Shown: piece by piece, positions 10,760 through 20,797 of the stretch
How the letters are laid out: every line of letters begins with the position of its first letter
How positions within the stretch are numbered: position 1 is the stretch's first letter
Assembly: GCF_012489685.1 (NCBI RefSeq)
Contig: NC_080044.1
Coordinates: 51,584,964 to 51,648,963, forward strand
Origin: Lotus japonicus
Taxonomy: Eukaryota; Streptophyta; Magnoliopsida; Fabales; Fabaceae
Direction: 5' to 3'
DNA: 64,000 nt
Position numbers and translations under genes: made by a program
Notes under the pieces: generated by a model
Seen by the model: only the letters and a program-made list of their open reading frames with translations
What the model was told of the DNA's origin: nothing
Databases searched by the model: none

Positions 10760-13381
10760 ATGGTGAGACAAACCAGAAGATCTACTGCAGATGCACCTCA
10801 GTTCCCTCACATGGAAGTTGGTTTGGCAACGGGTCAAAGGGGCTCTGAGAACCCGGCACAAGAACAAGTTCAAGTTCAAGAGCAGATTGTTCCAATTGCA
10901 GAACGGGGCTGTGCCGTTCACTGCGTATTTGCTCCTGAGGAACTCCAAGTCCTGGCAGAATGGAGATTCGACCTCGACAACCTGGCTGCAAACGGGTTTG
11001 ATCTTCGTCCTGAAGTCCAAGCTCAAGGTTGGGGAAACTACTTCAACCGACTTCGAGGACCGGTGTATGAGAAGTTGGTCAAGGAATTCTGGAAGCACGC
11101 CGACTGCGATGATACTCAAGTGGTATCTCATATTCTTGGCAGGAAGATCATCATCACGGAGAAGTCATTCGTGAATCTGCTAGGTGCAGACACTGCTTAT
11201 GGGTTTCGATTCCCATTCACTGAGTCGAAGCTGAAACCCAGCACCAAAGACAAAACCAACCAGGCCCTGTACACCACTTTCAAACCGGGCAAGACAAGTT
11301 ACAAGGTGATGGACCTTCACCCCAACCTCAGGATCTGGCACAAGATCCTGCTCAACTGCATCAATGCTGGTTGCACAGAGGACTTGAGCACAATTGTCAG
11401 CGATGTCTTCACTGCCAACTCTCTGAAGAAGATGGGTTTGGTCCAGAAGAAGATTGCTCCTGCTCATGAAGACACATCTTTTGAGATCAGAGGAAGAAGG
11501 ATGCCTCTGAATGACTACCCACTGTGGACTCAAGCAGACAATCCTGAAGCCATCAGATGCTATGTTGAAGACCTCAGGGCTCAAGGATTCGAAATTGATC
11601 TTGATGATTTCTTCAGCAGACTGCCGCCAGCTCCAGAGTTTCCTTCTCCTCCCAAGAAGAAAGCTCAAAGGAAGATGGTTCTGGAAGAATCCTCTGAAGA
11701 CTCTGATGTCCCTCTGGTCAAGAAGACAAAGAGAAAGCCTGATGATGGTGATGATAGTGATAGTGAGGATGGTCCTCCAAAGAAGAAGCAGAAGAAGGTC
11801 AGAATCGTGGTGAAGCCTACTCGGGTGGAACCAGCTGCTGCAGTGGTCAGAAGGACTGAACCTCCTGCCAGAGTGACTCGATCATCAGCACATTCAAGTA
11901 AGCCTGCACTTGCTTCTGATGATGATTTGAATTTATTTGATGCACTACCTATTTCTGCCTTGCTTCAACACTCCTCAAATCCCCTCACTCCTATTCCTGA
12001 ATTCCAACCAGCCGCACAAACCACCTCTCCACCACATTCCCCACGATCCTCCTTCTTTCAACCTTCTCCTACCGAAGCACCTCTCTGGAATTTGCTTCAG
12101 AACCCAACCTCTAGGTCAGAAGATCCAACCTCTCTCCTTACCATTCCGTACGACCCATTATCTTCTGAACCCATCATCCATGACCAATCAGAGCCCAACC
12201 AAACAGAACCACAACCCAGAACGTCTGATCACTCTGCTCCCAGAGCATCAGCACGTCCTGCTGCCAGAACCACGGATACAGACTCTTCAACAGCCTTTAC
12301 ACCTGTATCCTTCCCAATCAATGTTGTTGATTCTTCTCCCTCCAATAACTCTGAATCAATTAGAAAATTCATGGAGGTTAGAAAAGAGAAGGTGTCTGCC
12401 TTGGAAGAGTATTACCTTACCTGTCCAAGCCCTAGGAGATATCCTGGCCCTAGACCTGAACGTCTAGTTGACCCAGATGAACCTACCTTGGCCAATCCTA
12501 TCCAAGAGGCAGACCCCTTAGTTCAACAAGCTCACCCTGTCCCTGACCAACAAGAGCCCATTCAACCAGACCCTGAACCCGAACAATCAATGTCTAACCA
12601 ATCCTCGGTTAGATCACCTCACCCTCTGGTTGAAACTTCAGACCCTCACCTTGGAACCTCTGAACCCAATGCTCCCATGATTAACATTGGTTCTCCACAA
12701 GGTGCCTCTGAAGCTCATAGCAGCAATCACCCAGCCTCTCCTGCACCCAACCTCTCCATAATTCCCTATACTCACCTTCAACCCACATCTCTCTCTGAGT
12801 GCATCAATATCTTCTATCATGAAGCCTCCTTGAGGCTCCGCAATGTGCACGGTCAGACTGATCTCAGTGAGAATGCTGAAAATGTGGCTGATGAGTGGAA
12901 CAATCTGAGCACTTGGCTAGTGGCTCAAGTTCCGATTATGATGCAGCTCCTGCATGCAGAGGGCAGTCAGAGCATTGAGGCTGCAAAGCAAAGGTTTGCT
13001 AGAAGGGTGGCTCTTCATGAACTAGAACAGAGAAATAAGCTTCTTGAAGCTATTGAAGAAGCCAAGAGAAAGAAAGAACAAGCAGAAGAAGCTGCACGTC
13101 AAGCAGCAGCTCAAGCTGCACAAGCAAGACTTGAGGCAGAGCGACTTGAAGCTGAGGCTGAAGCTCTTAGATGCCAAGCACTTGCACCAGTTGTGTTTAC
13201 TCCTGCTGCTTCTGCTTCCATTCCAGATCCTCAAGCTGCTCAGAATGTTCCTTCCAGTTCTACTCAGACAAGCTCATCCAGACTCGACATCATGGAACAA
13301 CGTCTTGACACTCATGAATCCATGCTGATTGAGATGAAGCACATGATGATGGAACTTCTGCGACGCACTGACAAACCTTAG
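10760..13381 (+). CDS. SV1 extra (envelope-like) ORF
   Basis: 873 residues from the Met at 10760, which is conserved in SV2. The N-terminal 250 residues resemble the putative plant transposon protein domain called envelope-like in legume Sireviruses. Then come Lys/Glu-rich nuclear-signal-like blocks, a long Pro/Ser/Thr-rich region (about 400-640), and a C-terminal Ala/Glu/Arg-rich coiled coil (about 730-800). I see no convincing signal peptide or membrane span, so a true envelope role is doubtful. Compared with SV2 it lacks about 79 residues in frame near residue 206, inside the N-terminal domain. Otherwise the frame is open. Confidence 0.75.
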   Translation: MVRQTRRSTADAPQFPHMEVGLATGQRGSENPAQEQVQVQEQIVPIAERGCAVHCVFAPEELQVLAEWRFDLDNLAANGFDLRPEVQAQGWGNYFNRLRGPVYEKLVKEFWKHADCDDTQVVSHILGRKIIITEKSFVNLLGADTAYGFRFPFTESKLKPSTKDKTNQALYTTFKPGKTSYKVMDLHPNLRIWHKILLNCINAGCTEDLSTIVSDVFTANSLKKMGLVQKKIAPAHEDTSFEIRGRRMPLNDYPLWTQADNPEAIRCYVEDLRAQGFEIDLDDFFSRLPPAPEFPSPPKKKAQRKMVLEESSEDSDVPLVKKTKRKPDDGDDSDSEDGPPKKKQKKVRIVVKPTRVEPAAAVVRRTEPPARVTRSSAHSSKPALASDDDLNLFDALPISALLQHSSNPLTPIPEFQPAAQTTSPPHSPRSSFFQPSPTEAPLWNLLQNPTSRSEDPTSLLTIPYDPLSSEPIIHDQSEPNQTEPQPRTSDHSAPRASARPAARTTDTDSSTAFTPVSFPINVVDSSPSNNSESIRKFMEVRKEKVSALEEYYLTCPSPRRYPGPRPERLVDPDEPTLANPIQEADPLVQQAHPVPDQQEPIQPDPEPEQSMSNQSSVRSPHPLVETSDPHLGTSEPNAPMINIGSPQGASEAHSSNHPASPAPNLSIIPYTHLQPTSLSECINIFYHEASLRLRNVHGQTDLSENAENVADEWNNLSTWLVAQVPIMMQLLHAEGSQSIEAAKQRFARRVALHELEQRNKLLEAIEEAKRKKEQAEEAARQAAAQAAQARLEAERLEAEAEALRCQALAPVVFTPAASASIPDPQAAQNVPSSSTQTSSSRLDIMEQRLDTHESMLIEMKHMMMELLRRTDKP

Positions 13382-13573
13382 TTTTAGGATCTCTTCTTTT
13401 TCTTCTTTTTCGTTACCTTTGTTTTCCTTTGTTAAACTCTGTTTCTTTTTATTCTCTTTTGTTCGTTTGTGATTATATATGCATAACTATATACTTATGT
13501 CACATATGTTTGCTAAACTCGTTTTATTCATAATTGTTTTGTGTTTACATCATATTTCTTTCCATCATATAAT

Positions 13574-13966
13574 CTAGAATGGAGGATCTCTCCTCATTCT
13601 TCTGCACTCCTGGCGCTGCTCTGACCTATCCTTCTCCAGACGCTCCAGTACATGCTGGATGTTGCTGAGCCTGATCTTTAGCTCATCCCTCTCCAGAATC
13701 TCTTCTGAAGTCTTGAGCTTCTCTTCCAAACTCTCTTTCTCTTCCAGCAGCTTGAGTTCAAGCCGGCTGAGTTCTTGCACCTCCTCCACGAAGGCAAGAA
13801 ATTCCTTCAGGTCTCTCTCCAACTCTGGACGCAGGTCCTCTTCCAGCAGTGTCCGTGTCAGCTCCGCGATGGTAGTTGCACCTTCTGGATGCCTGATGTT
13901 CAGGAACAAGTCCTCTTCAAAGGCCTTCTTCCTCAGCTCTTCTAGTGCTACGTTGTATGATGCCAT
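13574..13966 (-). CDS. SV1 antisense accessory ORF (130 aa, coiled-coil)
   Basis: 130 residues on the strand opposite gag-pol, tail-to-tail with the extra ORF. It is very rich in Glu, Leu, Arg and Lys with heptad-like spacing, predicting a coiled coil, and ends with the basic tail QECRRMRRDPPF. The same ORF with identical length, start and stop is in SV2 (46783-47175). By hand count about 20 codons differ silently and about 27 by replacement, fewer replacements than neutrality predicts. A TATA box lies 55 bp before the ATG. The frame is open upstream to a Met at 14017, but the Met at 13966 is the one shared with SV2. No known family recognised. Confidence 0.75.
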   Translation of the reverse strand: MASYNVALEELRKKAFEEDLFLNIRHPEGATTIAELTRTLLEEDLRPELERDLKEFLAFVEEVQELSRLELKLLEEKESLEEKLKTSEEILERDELKIRLSNIQHVLERLEKDRSEQRQECRRMRRDPPF

Positions 13967-14020
13967 TTTTTTCTTACTGAAAATTATTCGAGGTGTGAAG
14001 CTTACCTTTCTCTCCAACGC

Positions 14021-14092
14021 TTTTTATAGGCTTCACTTTCTCTCTGAAAGTTAATGCTCTTACAGTTTCTCGAGGTTAAGTTCTTGGTAACT
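14021..14092 (-). promoter_or_regulatory. Conserved promoter block of the SV1 antisense ORF
   Basis: On the minus strand a block of about 68 bp (14025-14092) matches SV2 46657-46724 with a single visible mismatch and runs into a TATA box (TATAAAAA, 14021-14028). It ends 55 bp before the antisense ATG. The flanking DNA, including the ORF itself, is much more diverged between the two copies. Promoter function is inference from position and conservation. Confidence 0.65.
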
Positions 14093-14134
14093 GAGCCTTC
14101 TATTTACTCACACCCCAAGCTTTTTGCTTATGAC

Positions 14135-14627
14135 AAAAAGGGGGAGTAAACCCAGTTTTTGATTTGTAAGATGTGTTAGTGTGACTTATTTTTCTTTTGG
14201 AGATTTTAAGAGTTCCACCTTCATGACCATAGATGTGTCACTGGGCAAATACAAGGAATACATTTCACTTCTTCTGAAGTGATTCTAAGTTGACTCTGAT
14301 ACCCAAGACTCTGATACCTTGTCCCTGACTCTGATCACTTATGCGCTATGATTATTCGTTTTTCATCTATGTCATAAGCTTTTCACTCTGAACTCTTATA
14401 TTTTTTAGCTCAGAATCTAGACTTTACTAACGTTTTCATCAAGTATTAGATTTAGGGGGAGCTAAGCTCAGAATCAAGCAGTGACTTGAATTCAGAATGA
14501 GCAAGATAAACTATTCACATCAGGATAAGTCTTATTCTATATCTCTAAACTCTGAGTGAATTCAGTTTAATGTTTAAGAATTGTTCATCAAAAATCTTAG
14601 TTTTGTCATCATCAAAAAGGGGGAGAT
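14135..14627 (+). other. SV1 multiple polypurine tracts
   Basis: AAAAAGGGGGA occurs at 14135-14145, AGGGGGA at 14454-14460 and AAAAAGGGGGAGAT at 14614-14627 next to the 3' LTR. The last is the plus-strand primer. Repeated polypurine tracts upstream of the 3' LTR are a described Sirevirus trait. The rest of this non-coding stretch shows no feature. Confidence 0.75.
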
Positions 14628-15842
14628 TGTAAGATCAAGTTTTGATCTAGTAGTACAACTCTATGTTTTGATGATTACAAGTTAACCTTTTGATATGAAC
14701 AATTGTGGTACTCTAACGTGTTTTTCTGAGTGTGCTATTTACAGGCTCTGACCTCAACTCAATCTCACACAAATCAGAAGCACTGTGTATAAAGGGTAAC
14801 CCAAGCAACGCTTTCGCATTCACCATGTTCAGTATGAACAGTGGAAAAGCTTCAGAAGTTCTGAAGCTATACAAACTCTGATGTGGACTCAGTCGCTAGA
14901 AGCTCTGAAGATCCAGAAGTTCTGATAACCAAGAAACACTGAAGGTTCAGATGTTCTGATGGTGTAGAAGACTCTGAAGATCCAGAAGCTGAATAGTGGA
15001 AACTCTGAAGTCCAGAAGCAAGAAACTCTGAAGGCCATGTTCTTCCCTCTGAGTTCAGAATCAGAAGATACAATGGTCAGAGGATCTGTGCTTTCCCTCT
15101 GACTCTGATCAACCGGCTTCACAAGTTCCAATATGAAGTATTCCCCTGATCAGAAGTCTCCTAGGTTAAAAGGTCAAGTCGCTATCCAAGTACAAAAGCA
15201 AGTGTACCTTCCTGACGACCTACCTAACGTTCTCAGCCACAGCAGAAGCTGGATTTTCCAGAACTGCCCTCCAACGGTAGCATTTCCCATGCAACGCTCA
15301 ACCCTAATCCTTGGAGTATATATAGAGGCTGAAGATTGAAAGAAGTGGCTAGAAAAAAAAGAAATACACACGCGCAAGACATATTCAAAATATTCTAAGC
15401 TTTCTTTCATCTGAAATTCATTGAGTTTACAATTAGCTTTTTAGAAGCAAATCTCTTGTAAACAATTCTTTGATAAACAGTTTGTTTAGTTCCTTTAGGA
15501 GATCAAGGTTGATCGGATCCTAGAGAAGACTAAGAGAGTGAATCTTAGTGTGAGCTAAGTCAGTGTAATTGTTAGTCACTTGTAGGTTTCAAGTGCAGTT
15601 GTAACTCTTACCTGATTAGTGGATTGCCTTCATTCTAAGAAGGAAGAAATCACCTTAACGGGTGGACTGGAGTAGCTTGAGTGATTTATCAAGTGAACCA
15701 GGATAAAATACTTGTGTGCTTTTCTATCTCTTATCTTTAGCACTTAAGTTCTCGAAAGATTTGTCAAAATCTTTAAGGTGGAAGTTTTGTTCTGAAAACG
15801 TTATTCAAACCCCCCCCCTTTCTACCGTTTTTCATACCTTCA
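14628..15842 (+). repeat. SV1 3' LTR
   Basis: 1215 bp, TGTAAGATC to CCTTCA, TATA box at about 15317-15324. About three substitutions from the 5' LTR, plus a longer C run near 15811-15818. Followed by GTAGA (15843-15847), the imperfect right target duplication. Confidence 0.95.
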
Positions 15843-18152
15843 GTAGAGGATGCCAACCGGTCTCTTCGGGAACTCACTTCGGCTACCATGAGTTATGACT
15901 ATCCCGGGAGCATTGTCTTTCCCGAGGGAGTGGGAAACTTTAAGTTGAGACCGGCATTCATCAACTTGGTGAGCCAAAACCAATATGGTGGAGGTACTTT
16001 GGAAGATCCACATGCTCACATGGTGAGGTTCATCCGGAATTGCAACACTTACCGTGTGAACAATGTTCCGACGGATGCAATTCGGTTGAGCTTGTTTCCA
16101 TTTTCTTTGAAGGATGCAACGGAGGAATGGCTGAATTCTCAACCTCAAGGGAGCTTCACTACTTGGGAAGACTTCGCAGAAAAATTCACAACAAGGTTCT
16201 TCCCAAGAGCCCTTTTGAGGAAATTGAAAAAAGACATCATGAATTTTGTGCAAACCGCTGAAGAGAATCTCTATGAAGCTTGGGAGCGCTTCAAGAAGCT
16301 CTTGAGGAAATGTCCTCAACACAATCTCACCCAAGCTGAATTGGTTGCAACATTTTATGATGGTCTACAATACTCTTGGAGGTTTGGCCTAGATGCGGCT
16401 TCAAATGGGGAGTTCGATGCTCTTCCCCCACAAGCGGGGTATGACTTAATAGAAAAGATGGCAGCGAGAGCCATGAACTCTGAAAATGATAGCCAAACCC
16501 GAAGGAGTAAGTTTGAAGTGGAAGCTTATGACAAGCTCTTGGCCTCCAACAAGCAACTCACGGAACAAGTGGCAGAGATTCGAATGCATATTAAGGAGAC
16601 CAAGGCTATTGGTGCAAGAATGACTTGTGTGGAGTGCAAGTCTTGTGGTGGACCTCATGTTAGTAACTTGTGTACTGTCAATGCTGAGAGCAATGAAGCC
16701 AAAGCTATAGCTCAAGGAAGCATAGTTCCATCCTCAAATCATGGACCTCTTGTCCAAACACAAGTTGTTGGAAAGGTGAATTGCAAGAGGAGTTTAGAGA
16801 AGCTATTGGAGAGTTGCATCAACCGCATGAACAACAACCATAAGAACCAAGAGGCGGCTATCAAGAACTTGGAGAACCAACTTGGCCAGCTAGCCAAGAA
16901 AATTGCCGAAAGGCCTCAAGGTAAATTTCCTTCCGATACTATCCCCAATCCCGAACAAGAAAATTCTGCTGTTGTTACCACTAGGAGTGGGAGAGTGTTA
17001 CATGAGTTAAAAAAGAAAGTAGAGGGAGAAAAAAGTGAGAGGATAGTTGAGGAGGAAAGGAGTGTTCCTATTAAAGCTAGAGTGATGAATGATCCTATTC
17101 CTGAGCTTAGCAAAGTTCCATTTCCTAAAGCATTGGCTAAAAAGAATTTGGATAAAAAGTTTTCAAAATTTATGGATGTTTTTAAGAAACTCCATATCGA
17201 TATCCCTTTTTCTGATGCTTTGGACCAAATGCCTATCTATGCTAAGTTCATGAAGGACATTTTAAGTAAGAAAAGGAAGTTGAGTGAGGTTGATGAAACT
17301 ATCATGATGACCGAGGAGTGTAGTGCCATTTTGCAAAGAAAAATGCCTAAGAAGAGAAGGGATCCTGGGAGTTTTACCATCCCAGTGGAGATTGAGGGGT
17401 TGATTGTTGTTGAAGCCTTGTGCGACTTAGAAGCGAGCATCAACTTGATGCCGCTTAGCATGTTTAGGAGGTTGAACTTAGGTGAGGTTACCCCAACTAT
17501 GATCTCTTTGCAAATGGCGGACCGATCCCTAAAAACACCATATGGGATTGTGGAAGATGTTATGGTGAAGGTGGACAAGTATGTGTTCCCCGTGGACTTT
17601 GTGGTGTTGGACATGGAGGAGGATGCAAAGATTCCTCTCATTCTAGGCCGACCCTTCTTAGCCACTGGCAGGGCGAAGATCGATGTTGATAAGGGTCAGC
17701 TCATTCTCAGAGTTGGTGAGGACAAGGTAAGATTTTCGGTTTTCAATCCTAATTTGCAAACTAACATTAATGATGGTTTTGTTTGTGATATGATCAAAAG
17801 CTTGTCCAGGTCTTCAAAGGAGACCCCCAATGTTAGTGAAAAAGATGTTGAGCTTAATAAAGCTCTCATCAAGCTTGTTAGTGAAAACAAGAATGGGGGG
17901 TCTAAGGATGAGAATTTCCAAGCCCACATGGCCCGATTCACTCAAGCTAGTCACCTTGTAAAGAAGGAAGGTGTGACTAGTGATGAGCTCAAGGTTAAGC
18001 TCTTCCCTCACTCCTTGAAGGGGGGAGCAAGGATTTGGTATGATGGTTTAGATGATACCCTCTCTTGGGAGGAGATGTTCCAAAGGTTTTGTGCAAGGTT
18101 CATACCTTGCACATGTGGAAGAAATATTGATGGTAAGGAATTTCCTTCCTAA
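15843..18152 (+). CDS. gag: ATH Gag-protease, main part, with a second gag-like core at the C-terminus
   Basis: About 768 codons open from the insertion border to 18152. The order is a Gypsy-type gag core (about 15960-16440), a coiled coil, a weak Cys/His cluster (about 16630-16670), a basic linker, and a retropepsin-like domain (about 17370-17730). The protease active site reads DLEAS where Athila relatives have DLGAS, so the essential Gly is replaced and activity is doubtful. After the protease comes a second partial gag core (about 17900-18100) instead of reverse transcriptase, a fusion after deletion of pol. The native start is at 2822; the SV insertions separate it. Confidence 0.85.
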   Translation, partial: VEDANRSLRELTSATMSYDYPGSIVFPEGVGNFKLRPAFINLVSQNQYGGGTLEDPHAHMVRFIRNCNTYRVNNVPTDAIRLSLFPFSLKDATEEWLNSQPQGSFTTWEDFAEKFTTRFFPRALLRKLKKDIMNFVQTAEENLYEAWERFKKLLRKCPQHNLTQAELVATFYDGLQYSWRFGLDAASNGEFDALPPQAGYDLIEKMAARAMNSENDSQTRRSKFEVEAYDKLLASNKQLTEQVAEIRMHIKETKAIGARMTCVECKSCGGPHVSNLCTVNAESNEAKAIAQGSIVPSSNHGPLVQTQVVGKVNCKRSLEKLLESCINRMNNNHKNQEAAIKNLENQLGQLAKKIAERPQGKFPSDTIPNPEQENSAVVTTRSGRVLHELKKKVEGEKSERIVEEERSVPIKARVMNDPIPELSKVPFPKALAKKNLDKKFSKFMDVFKKLHIDIPFSDALDQMPIYAKFMKDILSKKRKLSEVDETIMMTEECSAILQRKMPKKRRDPGSFTIPVEIEGLIVVEALCDLEASINLMPLSMFRRLNLGEVTPTMISLQMADRSLKTPYGIVEDVMVKVDKYVFPVDFVVLDMEEDAKIPLILGRPFLATGRAKIDVDKGQLILRVGEDKVRFSVFNPNLQTNINDGFVCDMIKSLSRSSKETPNVSEKDVELNKALIKLVSENKNGGSKDENFQAHMARFTQASHLVKKEGVTSDELKVKLFPHSLKGGARIWYDGLDDTLSWEEMFQRFCARFIPCTCGRNIDGKEFPS

Positions 18153-19401
18153 CACCAAAGGAAGGAGAGTCCACCTAGGACTATAACTTAGGGCTGCTTG
18201 GGAGACAACCCAAGTCTTGTTTTATTTCCCTTAGTTTAGCTCATGCATTTTTGCATATTTTTCTTTTGTAGCTTTTATTTTTCTTTTATTCATGCATTGT
18301 TTTGTTAGAGTCGTTTTTGGGTCTTTACTTCCCTATACTCACATGTTTTTGCCCGTAGTTATGCTCTCGTACTTGTGCTGGTTTTGAAAATGTTTTTGTG
18401 AATACTTGTGTTTCTTTTGGGGATAAGTGATTGCATGCTTTGGGGAAGAGAGGAGGAGACTTCGGTCTTCCGAGTGTTTCTTAAGGATAGAGTTGGTGTG
18501 AGTCCATAAGGGTCCATCTTTGACCCTTCACCATAAAATTTCCCTGGAGGATCCTGACTCACTCGTACTTCTTGGTTCTGTATTGATCTCACTCTTTGCA
18601 TGCTCTGTGATACTTGCACTATTCTTGAGACTTGTAGGTTTTTGAGCTTCAGAGTTGTTGGTTTGAACATTGTCTTTAGTTGTCCCATTTGAGCCTTATT
18701 GGAGAATTTGTTGTAGCCAGGTGATTGGGACGGATGTTTGGTTGGATTTTGGGGAGTGTTGGTCCTTGCATTGTTTTGGAGCTAAGTAAAGTTGAAAGTG
18801 TCTCTTGCCCCAAGTGAAAAATATTGAAAAAGAAGAAGAATAAAAAGAAAAGAACTCCTAATCAAAGTTGGAGTGCAAAAAAAAAAAAAAAAAAGAAAAG
18901 GAAGTTGAGAAAGGGGTCAAGAGACTGGTGTTTGTAAAGTTTGTTGATGAAAGCTCCGGGGTTATGTGATTGGACCACACTCAACAGTTTTGAAGCTTTA
19001 GACTTCCTTAGGGACCAACCACCTTGTACTTCACCAAGCCAACATTTCAACCCTTTGAAGTCTCATTGAATTTGTGCATGTTTGATCTCTGTTGCTCTTG
19101 AGTGAATGATATCCAGAACCTATGAACTACTTGTGTGCTTAGTGTACTTAATATATATCTCATCCTAGGAATTTTAGATCTATATGCTTCTCATGATGGA
19201 CTCTACACTCTCCTTTATCTAAAAGTTGCATAAAGTGGATTGTTGTGTCTTTCTTTTGGAACCAGCGGTAGTTGCTAAATCCCCCGGTTTTCTTATAACT
19301 ATTCCTTGTTGAGAGCACTTGTTTTGGGAGCATTTCTTGCGCTTGAGGGCAAGCGAGTGTTTTTTACGCTCGAGGGCGAGCTGTCGTTGAGTATAGTGGT
19401 G
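18153..19401 (+). other. ATH 3' non-coding region
   Basis: About 1.25 kb between the Gag-protease stop and the 3' LTR, with no coding frame and no pol remnant. It contains a purine-rich run with a long A tract near 18877-18905. A clear polypurine tract next to the LTR at 19402 is not evident. Confidence 0.6.
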
Positions 19402-20792
19402 TGATGACCCTAGTTTAGTAGTGTTTTTAGGGTCATTTCTTAGTTTGTTTTGAGTCTTTTTGTTGAGTCTCATGTAGTGTTTCATGCATTCTCATGCATT
19501 TTTATCTTTATTTGTGTTTCTACTTTATTTTGGTAATTTCATAGTTTTATAGGGACCTTTCATGCATTTTAAGTAAGTTTAAGACTTGCATATCTTTTCT
19601 ACTTGAATTGAGGGTCTTTTGTGCTAATAAACTCTTGGAAATCCTAGATATTTTCCTTGCTTTGTTCCCAAGCAGCTAGGTCTGAAAACTGATGAAGAAA
19701 GAAGGTCAAAAGGCTTGGAAAATTGAAGGGAGGCTTAAAGGGAAGTTAAGAAGAAGGTCAAGAGGCTTCCTAGCATGTAGAGAGCGCTCAGGCGCTCGTG
19801 TTGAGCGCCTGAGCGCCAATTGGATCGATGTTTACAAGATGCTAGAAAGGAATTGGCGCCTGAGCGCTCTTGATTGAGCGCCTGAGCGCCAATTACTTCC
19901 AGAGAGCATGTTTTCAGCTTGGAATTGGCGCTCAGGCGTGCTTAATTGGCGCCTGAGCGCCCAGACTCGACCTGTTTGCCTATAAATAGGCTTTTTGCCA
20001 TTTCTTTTGTAACTTTTGTCATTTCTATACATCCCTAAATAAGTGAGAAGTAGGGTTAGGCTCTGGAGCTTGAGGAGAAGCATTCTCCAAGTTCATGTTC
20101 CAGGTTTTATCCTTCTTTTCTTGTATGGATTCTATAGCCATGCTTGGCTAAAACCCCTTTTGCTTTGGGTTCTTTGTAAGACTTTGAATGTTTTAGCTAT
20201 CAATCCTTTTCTATTCATGATGTTCTGAGTAAACCCTTGAATCTCACTTCTATGCTTTATCTTTCAAGCTTGAATGCATGCTAGCTTCTTACTTTTCTAT
20301 AATCATAACGATAGTTTGTTATAGAATTGGGACTTGTTGTGAGATTACTCCTTCTATACTTGCTACTAGGAATAGAGGAAGGGTTGGGGTTTGTTGGCCT
20401 GATTTGTATGCTTAGTGCTTCTAGCAAATGTTTAGGTTATCAAGGAATTGAACCTATCTTTTGATTAGGAAGGGTTTTCTTTGCGAGGCATCGAAAGATA
20501 ACTAACTAGGCTAGAACATCAAGGAGATACTCCGGATTAATTGAATAGGAAGGTTTGCTAAAACTGAATTAGTTGAACAAGAACCCAAGGCAATATCATC
20601 TCTGTTTTTCAATTGCTTTATTACTTGGCTACTTGTCTTTTTACAAACTCGAGAAACAACCAATTATTAAAACTGAATTTTACTCGCTTTACTACCGTGA
20701 ACTCGAGGCTTAAACTGAATTGCCACACCAATTCCCTGTGGTTCGATAATTTAAAACCGGGTGAATTCCGTACACTTGCGGATTGACCAACA
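19402..20792 (+). repeat. ATH 3' LTR
   Basis: 1391 bp, same ends as 1271-2661. The seven differences seen include one in the GC palindrome cluster and two in the last 25 bp. Followed by GCCCT (20793-20797). Confidence 0.95.
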
Positions 20793-20797
20793 GCCCT
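20793..20797. repeat. Target-site duplication of ATH, right copy
   Basis: GCCCT, identical to 1266-1270. It falls within the COP-M extra ORF, which continues in frame on either side. Confidence 0.95.

Larger units (their letters stand above)
4129..15842 (+). mobile_element. Full-length Sirevirus (Copia) SV1
   Basis: 11,714 bp. LTRs are 4129-5341 and 14628-15842, with iMet PBS, gag, pol, extra ORF, an antisense ORF and polypurine tracts between. The flanking duplication is GTTGA (4124-4128) and GTAGA (15843-15847), one mismatch. The two LTRs differ by only about three substitutions plus C-run length, so it is very young, consistent with lying inside the young ATH. A TAG within pol and a late TGA make this copy non-autonomous. 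Large gag, an ORF after pol and multiple polypurine tracts are Sirevirus hallmarks. Confidence 0.93.
1271..20792 (+). mobile_element. Athila/Calypso-like Gypsy element ATH, gag-protease only, with nested Sireviruses
   Basis: Bounded by two 1391-bp LTRs and a perfect 5-bp duplication. The primer site matches tRNA-Asp, typical of Athila/Tat Gypsy elements. Coding capacity is only gag and a retropepsin-like domain, with no reverse transcriptase, RNase H or integrase anywhere inside. Removing the solo LTR and SV1, each with one duplication, leaves about 6.6 kb. The LTRs differ at about seven positions (0.5%), so insertion was recent, and an element without pol must have been mobilised in trans. 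This resembles the TR-GAG type of non-autonomous element. Confidence 0.9.
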
